A stretch of DNA of 27,302 nucleotides from Paracoccaceae bacterium (GCA_016937725.1 JAFGVZ010000177.1:1-27302), one strand, 5' to 3'. Shown: positions 5,802-14,998, counted from the stretch's first letter. The notes: generated by a model from the sequence alone, not told the origin. Numbers and translations: made by a program.

Positions 5802-6551
5802 TCAACCGCCCAGACAATCGGCGCGACCATCGCGCGCTATGGTGGCGGCCCCGTCCATGATCTGCGAAGTCCGGCGGGACAGAAACTCGGTCGGTTGTGC
5901 GGCATTGCGGGTTTTCGGGGCAGGCAGGACAGCGGCAAGGCGGGCGGCTTGCAAATCGGTCAGGTTGGCGGCCGAGGTGCCGAAATAGTGCTGCGCGGCG
6001 GCTTCGACCCCGAACACCCCTTCGTCAAATTCCGCAATGTTCAGGTAGACCTCTATGATGCGCGCTTTGGGCCAAGCGGTTTCCACGATCAGAGTAATGC
6101 CCGATTCCAGGGCCTTGCGGGTCCAGTCGCGGCCATGCCACAGAAATACATTCTTCACCGTCTGCTGGCTGATGGTTGAGGCGCCGCGTGTGGCTCCTTC
6201 CTCGATCACTTGTCGGATGGCTGACATGTCAAAGCCCCAATGACGGCAAAAATTCGCGTCCTCGGCGGCGACGGCAGAGCGCGCCATGACCGGGGCGATT
6301 TTATCCAGCGGCACCCAATCTTGGCTTATATCGCCCAAACGGCGGTATTCTTGCCACATGAACAGCCCGCCGGGCGGGGCGACAAAACGGTAAAGCAGCA
6401 CCCACGCCACCAGCAAAAGAAGTATCGTCACGAAAAAGCGGATCACCCATTTGCGCAGGCGGCGCAAAGCGTTGGCGATGGCCATGAAAGCCCGGTGCGG
6501 CGCGCCCGTGCGGTAGGGTGTCTGCTTGGGTTTTGGCTTGGCGCGGGGCAT
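5802..6551 (-). CDS. mtgA: Monofunctional biosynthetic peptidoglycan transglycosylase MtgA
   Basis: This 249-residue protein has a basic N-terminus, one membrane anchor (about 35-54) and a periplasmic GT51 domain. Motifs include AAEDANFCRHWGFD with catalytic E97, GASTISQQTVKNVFLW, RKALESG and ARIIEVYLNIAEF. There is no transpeptidase domain, so it is the monofunctional class that polymerises lipid II glycan strands. Length is normal for the family. The ATG at 6551 is chosen; an internal ATG at 6485 closer to the helix is possible because no clear SD precedes 6551. It lies 42 nt downstream of uppP and 59 nt upstream of the fzlA-like gene, forming a probable cell-wall operon. Confidence 0.95.
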   Translation of the reverse strand: MPRAKPKPKQTPYRTGAPHRAFMAIANALRRLRKWVIRFFVTILLLLVAWVLLYRFVAPPGGLFMWQEYRRLGDISQDWVPLDKIAPVMARSAVAAEDANFCRHWGFDMSAIRQVIEEGATRGASTISQQTVKNVFLWHGRDWTRKALESGITLIVETAWPKARIIEVYLNIAEFDEGVFGVEAAAQHYFGTSAANLTDLQAARLAAVLPAPKTRNAAQPTEFLSRRTSQIMDGAATIARDGRADCLGG

Positions 6552-6593
6552 GCGGTTTTAACACATGCCGCGCCCCACGCGGTCAAGAGGGGA

Positions 6594-7397
6594 TTAGCCG
6601 TAGGCAACGCCCAAAAGCACGACCCCAAGCGCGATGCGGTAAACGACGTAGGGCGTGAAGCTGACCGACTGCAAGAGCCGCATCATCAGCGCAAGGGCGG
6701 CCAAGGCTGCGGCAAAGGCGATTATGGCGGCTATGGCGGCATCGCGCAGCAGCGCCCAATCAGCCTGCCCGACGACATCCAGCGACAGCAGCGCACCAGA
6801 GGCGAGGATGGTGGGAATCGACATGAGCATGGAGAGCTTGGCGGCATCATGGCGCGCATACCCCAAAGCCCGCGCCCCGGTAATGACAATGCCAGACCGC
6901 GAAGTGCCGGGGATAAGTGCGAGAACTTGCCAAAGCCCGAGGATGACCGCGTGGCGCAGGGTCCAGCCCGGCGCGGCGCGTGTTTCGGGCCCGCGTTTGT
7001 CGGCTATATAAAGGACAATGCCAAAGATGATCATCGCCCAGCCAATGACCGCGACACTGCGCATAAGGTCGATCCAGCCGGTCACTTGCAGCACAAGCCC
7101 AACCGCCATGACGGGAATGGTGGCGATGATCAGGCACAGCGCAAGGAAAGCTTCTGCACTGGCCAGTTGCCCGCGGGCTAGTTGGAGAGTGCCGCGCATC
7201 GCGCGTGCCACATCATCGCGGAAATACAGGCAGACTGCGAAAAGTGTGCCAACATGCACGGCAACATCCAGCGCCAAGCCTTGGTCTTGCGTGCCCAAAA
7301 GCTTGGGCAGCAAGATCAGATGGCCCGAGGACGAGACCGGCAAAAACTCTGTCACGCCCTGCACGAGCGCCAGAATGGCGAGATACAGCAATGTCAT
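6594..7397 (-). CDS. uppP: Undecaprenyl-diphosphatase UppP/BacA
   Basis: This 267-residue integral membrane protein has seven or eight helices. It removes a phosphate from undecaprenyl pyrophosphate to regenerate the C55-P carrier for peptidoglycan and other glycans. The two family motifs are present: QGVTEFLPVSSSGH (13-26, with E17, S22-S24 and H26) and PGTSRSG (163-169). Length is typical. The frame remains open for 37 codons upstream, but the ATG at 7397 begins the conserved first helix MTLLYLAILALVQG. The gene is divergent from gltD across about 200 bp and is probably the first gene of a uppP-mtgA-fzlA run. Confidence 0.95.
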   Translation of the reverse strand: MTLLYLAILALVQGVTEFLPVSSSGHLILLPKLLGTQDQGLALDVAVHVGTLFAVCLYFRDDVARAMRGTLQLARGQLASAEAFLALCLIIATIPVMAVGLVLQVTGWIDLMRSVAVIGWAMIIFGIVLYIADKRGPETRAAPGWTLRHAVILGLWQVLALIPGTSRSGIVITGARALGYARHDAAKLSMLMSIPTILASGALLSLDVVGQADWALLRDAAIAAIIAFAAALAALALMMRLLQSVSFTPYVVYRIALGVVLLGVAYG

Positions 7398-7527
7398 AGC
7401 GTGGCTATACTCCGTGCTCTGAAGGCTGCCAAGAAGTATCGCACGACCATATAGGTAATAAATGTTGCCATAAAAGCGACAAATTGCGCCCAGTTTCTGC
7501 AAGTGCAAAGAAATTTTTCTTCAATTT

Positions 7528-7574
7528 AGTCAGCATTACTGACTTTTCATTTCCAGAAAGCCTTTGTAAAAGGC
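7528..7574 (+). promoter_or_regulatory. Leader region of gltDB with two small hairpins
   Basis: AGTCAG (7528-7533) pairs with CTGACT (7539-7544) over a 5-nt loop and is followed by TTTT. GCCTTT (7560-7565) pairs with AAAGGC (7569-7574) over a 3-nt loop. Both lie in the AT-richer stretch just upstream of the gltD SD. The first resembles a weak terminator, so attenuation is conceivable. No known riboswitch class was recognised. Confidence 0.3.
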
Positions 7575-7599
7575 CTTTCCGAACCTTGGAGGAATGACG

Positions 7600-9042
7600 A
7601 TGGCCAAGCAACCGATGCTGCGTTTTGTGTCTGTTAGCAAGGAAATGCCCGAGAAACGCCCGCCCAACCTGCGGACCGAGGATTTCGGCGAGATTTATCG
7701 TGAGTATGCGACGGAAAAGGCCGCCGAACAGGCAGGCCGGTGCAGCCAGTGCGGCGTGCCCTATTGCCAATCGCATTGCCCGCTGCACAACAATATCCCC
7801 GATTGGCTGCGCCTGACCGCCGAAGGGCGCTTGCAGGAAGCTTATGAAATCAGCCAGGCGACCAACACCTTCCCAGAAATCTGCGGCCGCATCTGCCCGC
7901 AAGACCGCCTGTGCGAAGGCAATTGCGTGATCGAACAATCGGGCCACGGCACCGTCACCATCGGCGCGGTCGAGAAATACATCACCGACACGGCTTGGGA
8001 AGAAGGCTGGGTTCAGCCCATCACCCCCGCCGCCGAGCGCACCGAATCGGTTGCCATCATCGGTGCTGGCCCCGGTGGTCTGGCGGCGGCTGACGTGCTG
8101 CGCCGCGCGGGTGTTCAGGTCACGGTCTACGACCGCTATGACCGCGCGGGCGGCCTGCTGACCTATGGCATTCCCGGCTTCAAGCTGGAAAAGCCGGTTG
8201 TCATGCGCCGGATCGAGCAGCTTGAGAAAGCTGGCGTCGAATTCGTGCTGAACTGCAACGTGGGCGAAGATATCACCTTCGACGCTATTCGCGGCAAGCA
8301 TGACGCCGTGCTGATCGCCACCGGCGTTTACAAGGCGCGCGACCTGAGCGTGCCGAATGCCAGCGCGCCGGGCGTGCTGCCCGCACTCGATTTCCTGACC
8401 GCGAGCAACCGCAAAAGCTTTGGCGACGACGTGCCGGAATTCGACAACGGCACGTTGGACGCGAAGGGCAAGCGAGTGGTGGTCATCGGCGGTGGCGACA
8501 CGGCCATGGATTGCGTGCGCACCGCGGTGCGGCAGGGCGCGACCTCGGTCAAATGCCTCTATCGCCGTGACCGCGAAAACATGCCCGGCTCGCGCCGTGA
8601 AACCGCCAATGCAGAAGAAGAGGGCGTCGAATTCGTCTGGCTGACCGCGCCTTTGGGCTTTGTCACCGATGATGCGGGCGATCTGTCCGGCGTGCGGGTG
8701 CAGCAGATGCGCTTGGGCAAACCCGATGCCAGCGGCCGCCGCGCGCCGGAAGTGATTGAAGGCGCCGACTATACGGAACAAGCTGACATGGCGATCATGG
8801 CGCTCGGCTTCGAGCCGGAAGATATGCCCAAACTGTTCGCACAGCCCGAGCTAGCCGTTACCCGCTGGGGCACGATCAAGGCCCGCTTCAACACGCATGA
8901 AACCGAAATGCCCGGTGTCTGGGCCGTGGGCGACATCGTGCGCGGCGCTAGCTTGGTGGTCTGGGCCATCCGCGACGGGCGCGAAGCGGCGGATTCTATC
9001 CTGAATTACCTTTCGGCACCCGCGCAGGTTGCTGCCGAATAA
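7600..9042 (+). CDS. gltD: Glutamate synthase (NADPH) small subunit
   Basis: This 480-residue beta subunit of NADPH-GOGAT oxidises NADPH at FAD and passes electrons through Fe-S clusters to GltB. The N-terminal domain has two four-Cys clusters: C48, C51, C56, C60 and C95, C99, C105, C109. The FAD-binding VAIIGAGPGGLAAADVL starts near residue 151, and the NADPH-binding VVVIGGGDTAMDC lies near residue 292. An ATG at 7594 directly abuts the strong SD GGAGGA (7588-7593), whereas the ATG at 7600 sits at a proper 6-nt spacing, so 7600 is chosen. gltB follows after 24 nt on the same strand, giving a gltD-gltB operon for nitrogen assimilation. Confidence 0.97.
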   Translation: MAKQPMLRFVSVSKEMPEKRPPNLRTEDFGEIYREYATEKAAEQAGRCSQCGVPYCQSHCPLHNNIPDWLRLTAEGRLQEAYEISQATNTFPEICGRICPQDRLCEGNCVIEQSGHGTVTIGAVEKYITDTAWEEGWVQPITPAAERTESVAIIGAGPGGLAAADVLRRAGVQVTVYDRYDRAGGLLTYGIPGFKLEKPVVMRRIEQLEKAGVEFVLNCNVGEDITFDAIRGKHDAVLIATGVYKARDLSVPNASAPGVLPALDFLTASNRKSFGDDVPEFDNGTLDAKGKRVVVIGGGDTAMDCVRTAVRQGATSVKCLYRRDRENMPGSRRETANAEEEGVEFVWLTAPLGFVTDDAGDLSGVRVQQMRLGKPDASGRRAPEVIEGADYTEQADMAIMALGFEPEDMPKLFAQPELAVTRWGTIKARFNTHETEMPGVWAVGDIVRGASLVVWAIRDGREAADSILNYLSAPAQVAAE

Positions 9043-9066
9043 GCCCCTCCGGGAAAGGAATTAGAC

Positions 9067-12000
9067 ATGACCAAGTATGACGAAGCCTGGGCCGCCCGCG
9101 AGGAAGCCAAGCGTGCCTATATGTCCGAGCACAGCCTCTATCGTGAAGAAGACGAGCATTCGTCTTGCGGTGTTGGGCTTGTGGTGTCGCTGGACGGCAA
9201 GCCCTCGCGCAAGGTAGTCGAGAACGGGATCGAGGCGCTTAAAGCCATCTGGCACCGCGGCGCGGTCGATGCCGACGGCAAAACCGGCGATGGCGCGGGC
9301 ATTCATGTGCAGATCCCGGTATCGTTCTTCTACGACGCCATCCGCCGCACGGGCCACGAACCCGCGATGGATCAGCTTATGGCGGTGGGCCAAGTGTTCC
9401 TGCCGCGCACCGACTTCAACGCGCAGGAACGCTCGCGGACCATCGTGGAAACCGAAGTGCTGCGGATGGGATACACCATTTACGGTTGGCGCCATGTGCC
9501 GGTGAACGTGGCCTGTCTGGGTGAAAAGGCGAATGCGACGCGGCCAGAGATTGAACAGATTCTTATCCGGAACACCAAGGGCACGGATGAGGAAACGTTC
9601 GAGCGCGAATTGTATGTCATCCGCCGCCGGATTGAGAAAGCCATCACTGCCTCCGGGATTTCCGGTTTCTACATGTGTTCGCTGTCCTGCCGGTCGATCA
9701 TCTACAAAGGCATGATGCTGGCCGAGCAAGTGGCCGAATTCTACCCCGACCTTGCGGATGAGAAGTTCGAGTCCGCTTTTGCGATCTACCACCAGCGCTA
9801 TTCGACCAACACTTTCCCGCAATGGTGGCTGGCGCAGCCCTTCCGCATGTTGGCCCATAACGGCGAGATCAACACGCTGAAAGGCAACCTGAACTGGTTG
9901 AAAAGCCATGAGATTCGTATGGCGTCGGGTGCCTTTGGTGACATGGCTGAAGACATCAAACCCATCGTCGCCTCTGGCGCGTCGGATTCTGCTGCGCTCG
10001 ATTCGGTGTTCGAAGTGCTGGTGCGCGCGGGCCGTAACGCCCCAATGGCGAAAACCATGCTGGTGCCCGAAGCTTGGTCCAAGACCGCCGTGGAAATGCC
10101 CGAAGCATGGCGCAATATGTATTCCTATTGCAATTCGGTCATGGAGCCGTGGGACGGCCCTGCAGCTTTGGCCATGACCGATGGTCGCTGGGTCTGTGCC
10201 GGTCTGGACCGCAACGGCCTGCGCCCGATGCGCTATGTCGTGACCGGCGACAACATGCTGATTGCCGGTTCGGAAATTGGTATGGTCGTGGTCGATGAAT
10301 TGTCCGTTCGTGAGAAAGGCGCGCTTGGGCCGGGCCAGATGATCGCGGTCGATATGGCAGAGGGCAAGCTCTACCACGATGTCGAATTGAAGGACAAACT
10401 GGCTGCCGGCCAGCCCTTTGGTGACTGGAACGAAAAGATTGTCGAGCTGAATGACAAGTTGCGCGACATTCCCGAAACCCGCCAGATGGATGCTGCCGAT
10501 CTGCGCCGCCGTCAGGTGGCTGCTGGCTATTCGATAGAAGAAATCGAGCAAGTTCTGGCCCCCATGGCCGAAGACGGCAAAGAAATGATCGCGTCCATGG
10601 GCGATGACACGCCGTCAGCGGTGCTGTCAAAGATCTACCGCCCGCTGTCGCATTTCTTCCGCCAGAACTTCAGTCAAGTGACGAACCCGGCCATCGACAG
10701 CTTGCGCGAATACCGCGTGATGAGCTTGAAGACCCGCTTCGGCAATTTGAAAAACGTGCTGGACGAGGAAAGCAGCCAGACCGAAATTCTGGTGCTGGAC
10801 AGCCCTTTCGTGGCCAATGGCGAATTTGCTGAAATGGTGCGCGAATTTGGCGATCAGGTGTCGTTCATTGACTGCACCTTCCCGGCGGGCGGGGGCGAAG
10901 ATGCTCTGCGCGACGGGTTGGAGCGTATCCGCGCAGAAGCCGAGGATGCCGTGCGCTCGGGCGCGGGCCATCTGGTGCTGACGGACGAACATCAGTGCGC
11001 CGACAAGGTCGCCATGCCCGTGATTCTGGCCACCAGTGCCGTGCATAGCTGGCTGACGCGCAAAGGGCTGCGGACCTTCTGTTCCATCAATGCGCGCTCT
11101 GCCGAATGTATCGACCCGCATTACTTTGCGGTCCTGATCGGATCGGGGGCGACGACCGTCAACGCTTATCTTGCGCAAGAAACCATTGCCGACCGCATCG
11201 ACCGTGGCCTGCTTGACGGCCCGCTGATCGACGCGATGCGCCGCTACCGTGCCGCGATCGACTTGGGCCTGCTTAAGATCATGTCAAAGATGGGGATTTC
11301 GGTCATCTCGTCCTACCGTGGCGGGCTAAATTTCGAGGCTGTGGGGCTGAGCCGCGCCATGGTGGCGGAATATTTCCCCGGCATGCCCAGCCGGATTTCC
11401 GGCATCGGTTTGCTTGGGATCCAGATGAAGCTGGAAGAGGTGCACGCCAAGGGCTGGCGCGGTGGTCAAGATGTGTTGCCCATCGGTGGGTTCTACAAGG
11501 CGCGCCGCTCGGGCGAAAAGCATGCTTGGGAAGCGACCAACATGCACCTGCTGCAACAGGCCTGCAACAATTCCAGCTATGCGCTGTGGAAGCAGTATTC
11601 CAAGGCCACCTCGTCGCGCGACCCGATCCATCTGCGTGACCTGCTGGATATCAAACCCTTGGGCCGCGCCATCCCGCTGGAAGAGGTGGAATCGATCACC
11701 TCTATCCGCAAGCGGTTCGTGACGCCGGGCATGTCGCTGGGGGCGCTTTCGCCCGAAGCGCATATGACGCTGAACATCGCCATGAACCGCATCGGCGCGA
11801 AATCTGACAGCGGCGAGGGGGGCGAGGATCCGGCACACGCGCATCCGCTGCCCAATGGCGACAACCCCTGCGCCAAGATCAAGCAAGTCGCGTCGGGCCG
11901 CTTTGGTGTGACGGCGGAATACTTGAACGCTTGTGAAGAGCTGGAAATCAAGGTCGCGCAGGGTGCCAAACCCGGCGAAGGCGGCCAGCTTCCGGGCATG

Positions 12001-13605
12001 AAAGTGACCAAGCTGATCGCGCGCCTGCGCCATTCGACGCCGGGTGTGACGCTGATCTCGCCGCCGCCGCACCATGACATCTATTCGATCGAGGATCTGG
12101 CGCAACTGATCTACGACCTGAAGCAGATCAACCCGCGTGTGAAGGTCACGGTCAAGCTGGTGGCGCAATCGGGCGTGGGCACGATTGCGGCTGGTGTGGC
12201 CAAGGCCAAGGCCGATGTGATCCTGATATCGGGCCATAATGGCGGGACTGGGGCCAGCCCCGGCACGTCCATCAAATATGCGGGCCTGCCGTGGGAAATG
12301 GGCCTGACCGAAGCGCATCAGGTTCTGGCTATGAACAAGCTGCGCGACCGGATCACGCTGCGCACCGATGGCGGTTTGCGCACGGGCCGTGACATTGTCA
12401 TGGCGGCGATGATGGGGGCCGAGGAATACGGCATCGGCACCGCCGCGCTGATCGCCATGGGCTGTATCATGGTGCGTCAGTGCCAGTCGAATACCTGCCC
12501 GGTTGGGGTCTGCACGCAAGATGAATCCTTGCGCGCCAAGTTCACCGGCAATGCCGACAAGGTGGTGAACCTGATCACCTTCTACGCGCAGGAAGTGCGG
12601 GAAATCTTGGCCGAGATCGGTGCGCGCTCACTTGATGAGGTGATCGGTCGCGCCGACCTGCTGACGCAGGTCAGCCGTGGGGCCGCGCATCTGGATGACC
12701 TGGACCTGAACCCGCTGCTGCTGACCGTGGATGGCGCGGACCAGATCCGCTACGACCGCGACAAGCCGCGCAACGCGGTGCCGGACACGCTGGATGCGGA
12801 GATTATCCGCGACGCGGCGCGCTTCTTCGAGGAAGGCGAGAAGATGCAATTGTCCTACGCGGTGGAAAACACCCACCGCACCGTGGGCACGCGCGCCTCC
12901 AGCCATATCGTGAAGCGGTTCGGCATGCGCAACAGCCTGCAACCCGACCATCTGACGGTCAAGCTGACCGGCAGCGCGGGGCAATCCTTGGGGGCGTTCG
13001 CCGCGCCGGGCCTGAAGATCGAAGTGTTCGGCGATGCGAATGACTATGTCGGCAAGGGTCTGTCGGGTGGTCTGATCGTCGTGCGCCCGCGCATGTCTTC
13101 GTCCTTGGTCACGCATGAGAACACGATCATCGGCAACACGGTGCTGTATGGCGCAACCGATGGCCATCTGTTCGCGGCAGGCCGCGCGGGCGAGCGTTTC
13201 GCGGTCCGGAACTCTGGCGCGAAGGTCGTGATCGAGGGCTGCGGGTCGAACGGCTGCGAATACATGACCGGCGGTGTGGCGGTCATCCTTGGCAGCATTG
13301 GCGCAAACTTTGGTGCGGGCATGACCGGGGGCATGGCTTACTTGTATGACCCGGCGGGTGAAACGGCGGACCTGATCAACATGGAATCGCTCGTGACCTG
13401 CCCGGTGACGGTCGCGCATTGGGAAACCGAGCTGCGCGGCCTGATCGCGCGCCATGCCGAGGAAACCGGGTCGTCCCGGTCCGAGGATATCTTGCGCAAC
13501 TGGGACCGTGAGAAAGCCCATTTCGTGCAGGTTTGCCCGAAAGAGATGCTGATCCACCTGCCGCATCCGATCAGCTACGATCAGACGGCGATCCCGGCGG
13601 AATAA
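9067..13605 (+). CDS. gltB: Glutamate synthase (NADPH) large subunit
   Basis: This 1512-residue alpha subunit hydrolyses glutamine and transfers the ammonia to 2-oxoglutarate to make glutamate. The N-terminal Ntn-type amidotransferase has nucleophile C34 in HSSCGVG, implying removal of a 33-residue propeptide. The FMN-binding synthase barrel lies at about 800-1190, with GEGGEDPAHAHPLPNGDN and SGHNGGTGASP. The [3Fe-4S] ligands C1133, C1139 and C1144 show the usual 6 and 5 spacing. The C-terminal glycine-rich beta-helix spans about 1260-1500 (LSGGLIVVRP, GERFAVRNSGA, MTGGMAYLYD). Length is normal and there is no frameshift. A bidirectional hairpin terminator follows 18 nt after the stop. Confidence 0.98.
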   Translation: MTKYDEAWAAREEAKRAYMSEHSLYREEDEHSSCGVGLVVSLDGKPSRKVVENGIEALKAIWHRGAVDADGKTGDGAGIHVQIPVSFFYDAIRRTGHEPAMDQLMAVGQVFLPRTDFNAQERSRTIVETEVLRMGYTIYGWRHVPVNVACLGEKANATRPEIEQILIRNTKGTDEETFERELYVIRRRIEKAITASGISGFYMCSLSCRSIIYKGMMLAEQVAEFYPDLADEKFESAFAIYHQRYSTNTFPQWWLAQPFRMLAHNGEINTLKGNLNWLKSHEIRMASGAFGDMAEDIKPIVASGASDSAALDSVFEVLVRAGRNAPMAKTMLVPEAWSKTAVEMPEAWRNMYSYCNSVMEPWDGPAALAMTDGRWVCAGLDRNGLRPMRYVVTGDNMLIAGSEIGMVVVDELSVREKGALGPGQMIAVDMAEGKLYHDVELKDKLAAGQPFGDWNEKIVELNDKLRDIPETRQMDAADLRRRQVAAGYSIEEIEQVLAPMAEDGKEMIASMGDDTPSAVLSKIYRPLSHFFRQNFSQVTNPAIDSLREYRVMSLKTRFGNLKNVLDEESSQTEILVLDSPFVANGEFAEMVREFGDQVSFIDCTFPAGGGEDALRDGLERIRAEAEDAVRSGAGHLVLTDEHQCADKVAMPVILATSAVHSWLTRKGLRTFCSINARSAECIDPHYFAVLIGSGATTVNAYLAQETIADRIDRGLLDGPLIDAMRRYRAAIDLGLLKIMSKMGISVISSYRGGLNFEAVGLSRAMVAEYFPGMPSRISGIGLLGIQMKLEEVHAKGWRGGQDVLPIGGFYKARRSGEKHAWEATNMHLLQQACNNSSYALWKQYSKATSSRDPIHLRDLLDIKPLGRAIPLEEVESITSIRKRFVTPGMSLGALSPEAHMTLNIAMNRIGAKSDSGEGGEDPAHAHPLPNGDNPCAKIKQVASGRFGVTAEYLNACEELEIKVAQGAKPGEGGQLPGMKVTKLIARLRHSTPGVTLISPPPHHDIYSIEDLAQLIYDLKQINPRVKVTVKLVAQSGVGTIAAGVAKAKADVILISGHNGGTGASPGTSIKYAGLPWEMGLTEAHQVLAMNKLRDRITLRTDGGLRTGRDIVMAAMMGAEEYGIGTAALIAMGCIMVRQCQSNTCPVGVCTQDESLRAKFTGNADKVVNLITFYAQEVREILAEIGARSLDEVIGRADLLTQVSRGAAHLDDLDLNPLLLTVDGADQIRYDRDKPRNAVPDTLDAEIIRDAARFFEEGEKMQLSYAVENTHRTVGTRASSHIVKRFGMRNSLQPDHLTVKLTGSAGQSLGAFAAPGLKIEVFGDANDYVGKGLSGGLIVVRPRMSSSLVTHENTIIGNTVLYGATDGHLFAAGRAGERFAVRNSGAKVVIEGCGSNGCEYMTGGVAVILGSIGANFGAGMTGGMAYLYDPAGETADLINMESLVTCPVTVAHWETELRGLIARHAEETGSSRSEDILRNWDREKAHFVQVCPKEMLIHLPHPISYDQTAIPAE

Positions 13606-13620
13606 CACCCATCTACGCGT

Positions 13621-13650
13621 AAAAAAGGCCCCGCTTTGGCGGGGCCTTTG
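13621..13650. terminator. Bidirectional Rho-independent terminator after gltB and the lipoprotein gene
   Basis: Positions 13624-13634 pair perfectly with 13639-13649 (11 bp with a GGCCCCGC core) over a TTTG loop. An A-run (13621-13626) precedes the stem and T-rich sequence follows it. The site can therefore stop rightward gltB transcripts and, read from the other side, leftward transcripts of the lipoprotein gene ending at 13676. Confidence 0.9.
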
Positions 13651-13675
13651 ATTTTCAAAAGTGGTTACACCAGAT

Positions 13676-13948
13676 TTACGGGCAAGCAGCTTCGTAATAG
13701 GTGCCATCACCACGCGCATAGGCGCAGGTGTTGGTTTGGGTGTTGCGGGCCAGAAGCGTGCCAGCGGCAGCCCCCGCGACCGTGCCGATGATGGCCCAGT
13801 TGGTGTTCGCGCCCAGTAGGTTGGCCACTGCCAAACCGCCCGCCGCGCCCAGAACACCCCCTGCCACGGTGCGCTCGGTTGATGTCATTTGGCATCCTGC
13901 CAAGGCAACCGCGCCTGCGAGAACGGCCATGCTTGCAAATTTTCTCAT
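13676..13948 (-). CDS. Small glycine-zipper outer-membrane lipoprotein
   Basis: This 90-residue precursor has a lipoprotein signal: MRKFASMAVLAGAVALAGC, with lipobox LAGC and acylated C19. Gln at position +2 predicts outer-membrane sorting. The mature part has a glycine-zipper hairpin (GGVLGAAGGLAVANLLG, then GTVAGAAAGTLLA), as in the 17-kDa antigen and YMGG-like families. It ends with a short polar tail containing two cysteines. The ATG at 13948 has a strong SD (GGAGA) upstream; the frame extends further but without signal-peptide character. It is convergent with gltB and 104 nt downstream of chpT. The exact role is unknown. Confidence 0.8.
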   Translation of the reverse strand: MRKFASMAVLAGAVALAGCQMTSTERTVAGGVLGAAGGLAVANLLGANTNWAIIGTVAGAAAGTLLARNTQTNTCAYARGDGTYYEAACP

Positions 13949-14052
13949 CTGCTCTCCTTTCCGGGGAAGTCCCCACCTGTCAGATGTCGGCAGATTAGCA
14001 AGATTTCCGGCGCTGTCACGTTGCGCCATGCTATGCGCACGCAATCGTCACG

Positions 14053-14670
14053 TCAAACGGCGGTAATCCGCAGATCAAGCCCGCGCTCATTGGTTTCCAG
14101 TGACAGCCGCATGCCTTGTGCGGCAATAGCCTGTTTGAGCAACGGAAACTGCACCCGTGCCGCGCGCAGGTCTGCGGGCCAATCGCCTTCGCTGCTCAGG
14201 GCGCTCCAAAGTGCGGCTTCCAGTTTTGGCTTGTCGGACCGCGCCCGCAGATGCAGCGACAGCGCGTCCTGAACCAGAACCACCTGCCCGCCATAGGGAA
14301 GGACGGTTTCCACGCAAAGCAAGCAAAGTAGCGCAAGGCGCACGATGGCCTTCGGTTGTGTTTCTGCCGGGTCCCAGTGAAGGTCGAACCGGGCTTGGGC
14401 GGCATAGTCACGCACCAGCCCGGCCAGTTCTTCGGCACCGATCATCTGATCGGGGCGAAACTGGCCGAATGCGATACGAAACAGCCGGATTCGGGCCTGT
14501 GCCTGCTGGACGCTGTCGCGCACCAGCCCTATCTCCGGTCCCAGTCGGGATTGCGCCATTTCAAGCAATTCTACCCCATTGCCGATGGCACCAAGCGGGC
14601 TGATAAGGTCATGGCAAATGCGTGCCGCGATCAACGCGGGCAGGTCCAGACCTTTTGCCGGGTCGTCCAT
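14053..14670 (-). CDS. chpT: Histidine phosphotransferase ChpT
   Basis: This 205-residue protein begins with a dimerisation/histidine-phosphotransfer helix bearing ARICHDLISPLGAIGNGVEL (phospho-accepting H20). A degenerate ATPase-like domain follows, as in the ChpT/DUF2328 family. ChpT relays phosphate from the CckA kinase to CtrA and CpdR. In Rhodobacterales this controls motility and gene-transfer-agent production. The ATG at 14670 is chosen because the conserved helix starts nearby. ATGs at 14709 and 14706 would add an unconserved leader and would overlap the divergent DUF3553 gene. No clear SD precedes any of these starts, so the N-terminus is uncertain by a few residues. Confidence 0.9.
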   Translation of the reverse strand: MDDPAKGLDLPALIAARICHDLISPLGAIGNGVELLEMAQSRLGPEIGLVRDSVQQAQARIRLFRIAFGQFRPDQMIGAEELAGLVRDYAAQARFDLHWDPAETQPKAIVRLALLCLLCVETVLPYGGQVVLVQDALSLHLRARSDKPKLEAALWSALSSEGDWPADLRAARVQFPLLKQAIAAQGMRLSLETNERGLDLRITAV

Positions 14671-14697
14671 GGGCGCAGAACTTGAAGAGTGAAGGCG

Positions 14698-14886
14698 ATG
14701 TCGCATCATATTCTGGAACCGGGCATGTTCGTGAAATGCCCCGCAAATCCCGACTGGGGATTGGGGCAGGTGCAATCGCGCGTGGGCGAGATCGTGACAG
14801 TCAACTTTACCGAAACAGGCAAACAGGTCGTTAACGCAGCCATGATTCACCTAGAGGTTGTTTGGGCTCTTGATGGCGACCATTGA
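14698..14886 (+). CDS. DUF3553 small protein
   Basis: This 62-residue protein has the pattern of the DUF3553 family: LEPGMFVKCPANPDWGLGQV near the N-terminus, then VTVNFTETGKQVV. It looks like a small beta-barrel such as those found in nucleic-acid-binding CarD/KOW-like folds, but no function is established to my knowledge. The ATG at 14698 is preceded by GAAGAG at 8 nt; a GTG at 14689 in the same frame is an alternative. It diverges from chpT with only 27 bp between the chosen starts and lies 112 nt upstream of olsB. Confidence 0.75.
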   Translation: MSHHILEPGMFVKCPANPDWGLGQVQSRVGEIVTVNFTETGKQVVNAAMIHLEVVWALDGDH

Positions 14887-14998
14887 ACAACCTTAACGTG
14901 CGCACAACGGTTAAAGGGGAAACAAACTGTTTCACTTGAACCGGATGGGCAGGGTGCAGTATGCGCAAGCTGCACTCTCAGAACAGGACCACCACGAT

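Noticed and set aside
13663..13669. A TGTAACC element on the minus strand downstream of the lipoprotein gene, resembling the SigF -35.
   Set aside because: At 16-nt spacing there is GGCC rather than CGAA or CGTA, and no gene starts downstream.
9061..13857. Several long open frames on the minus strand opposite gltB (for example 9061-10551, 11326-12519, 12628-13857).
   Set aside because: They mirror the codon bias of gltB in GC-rich DNA and show no domain pattern. gltB itself is intact and clearly coding.
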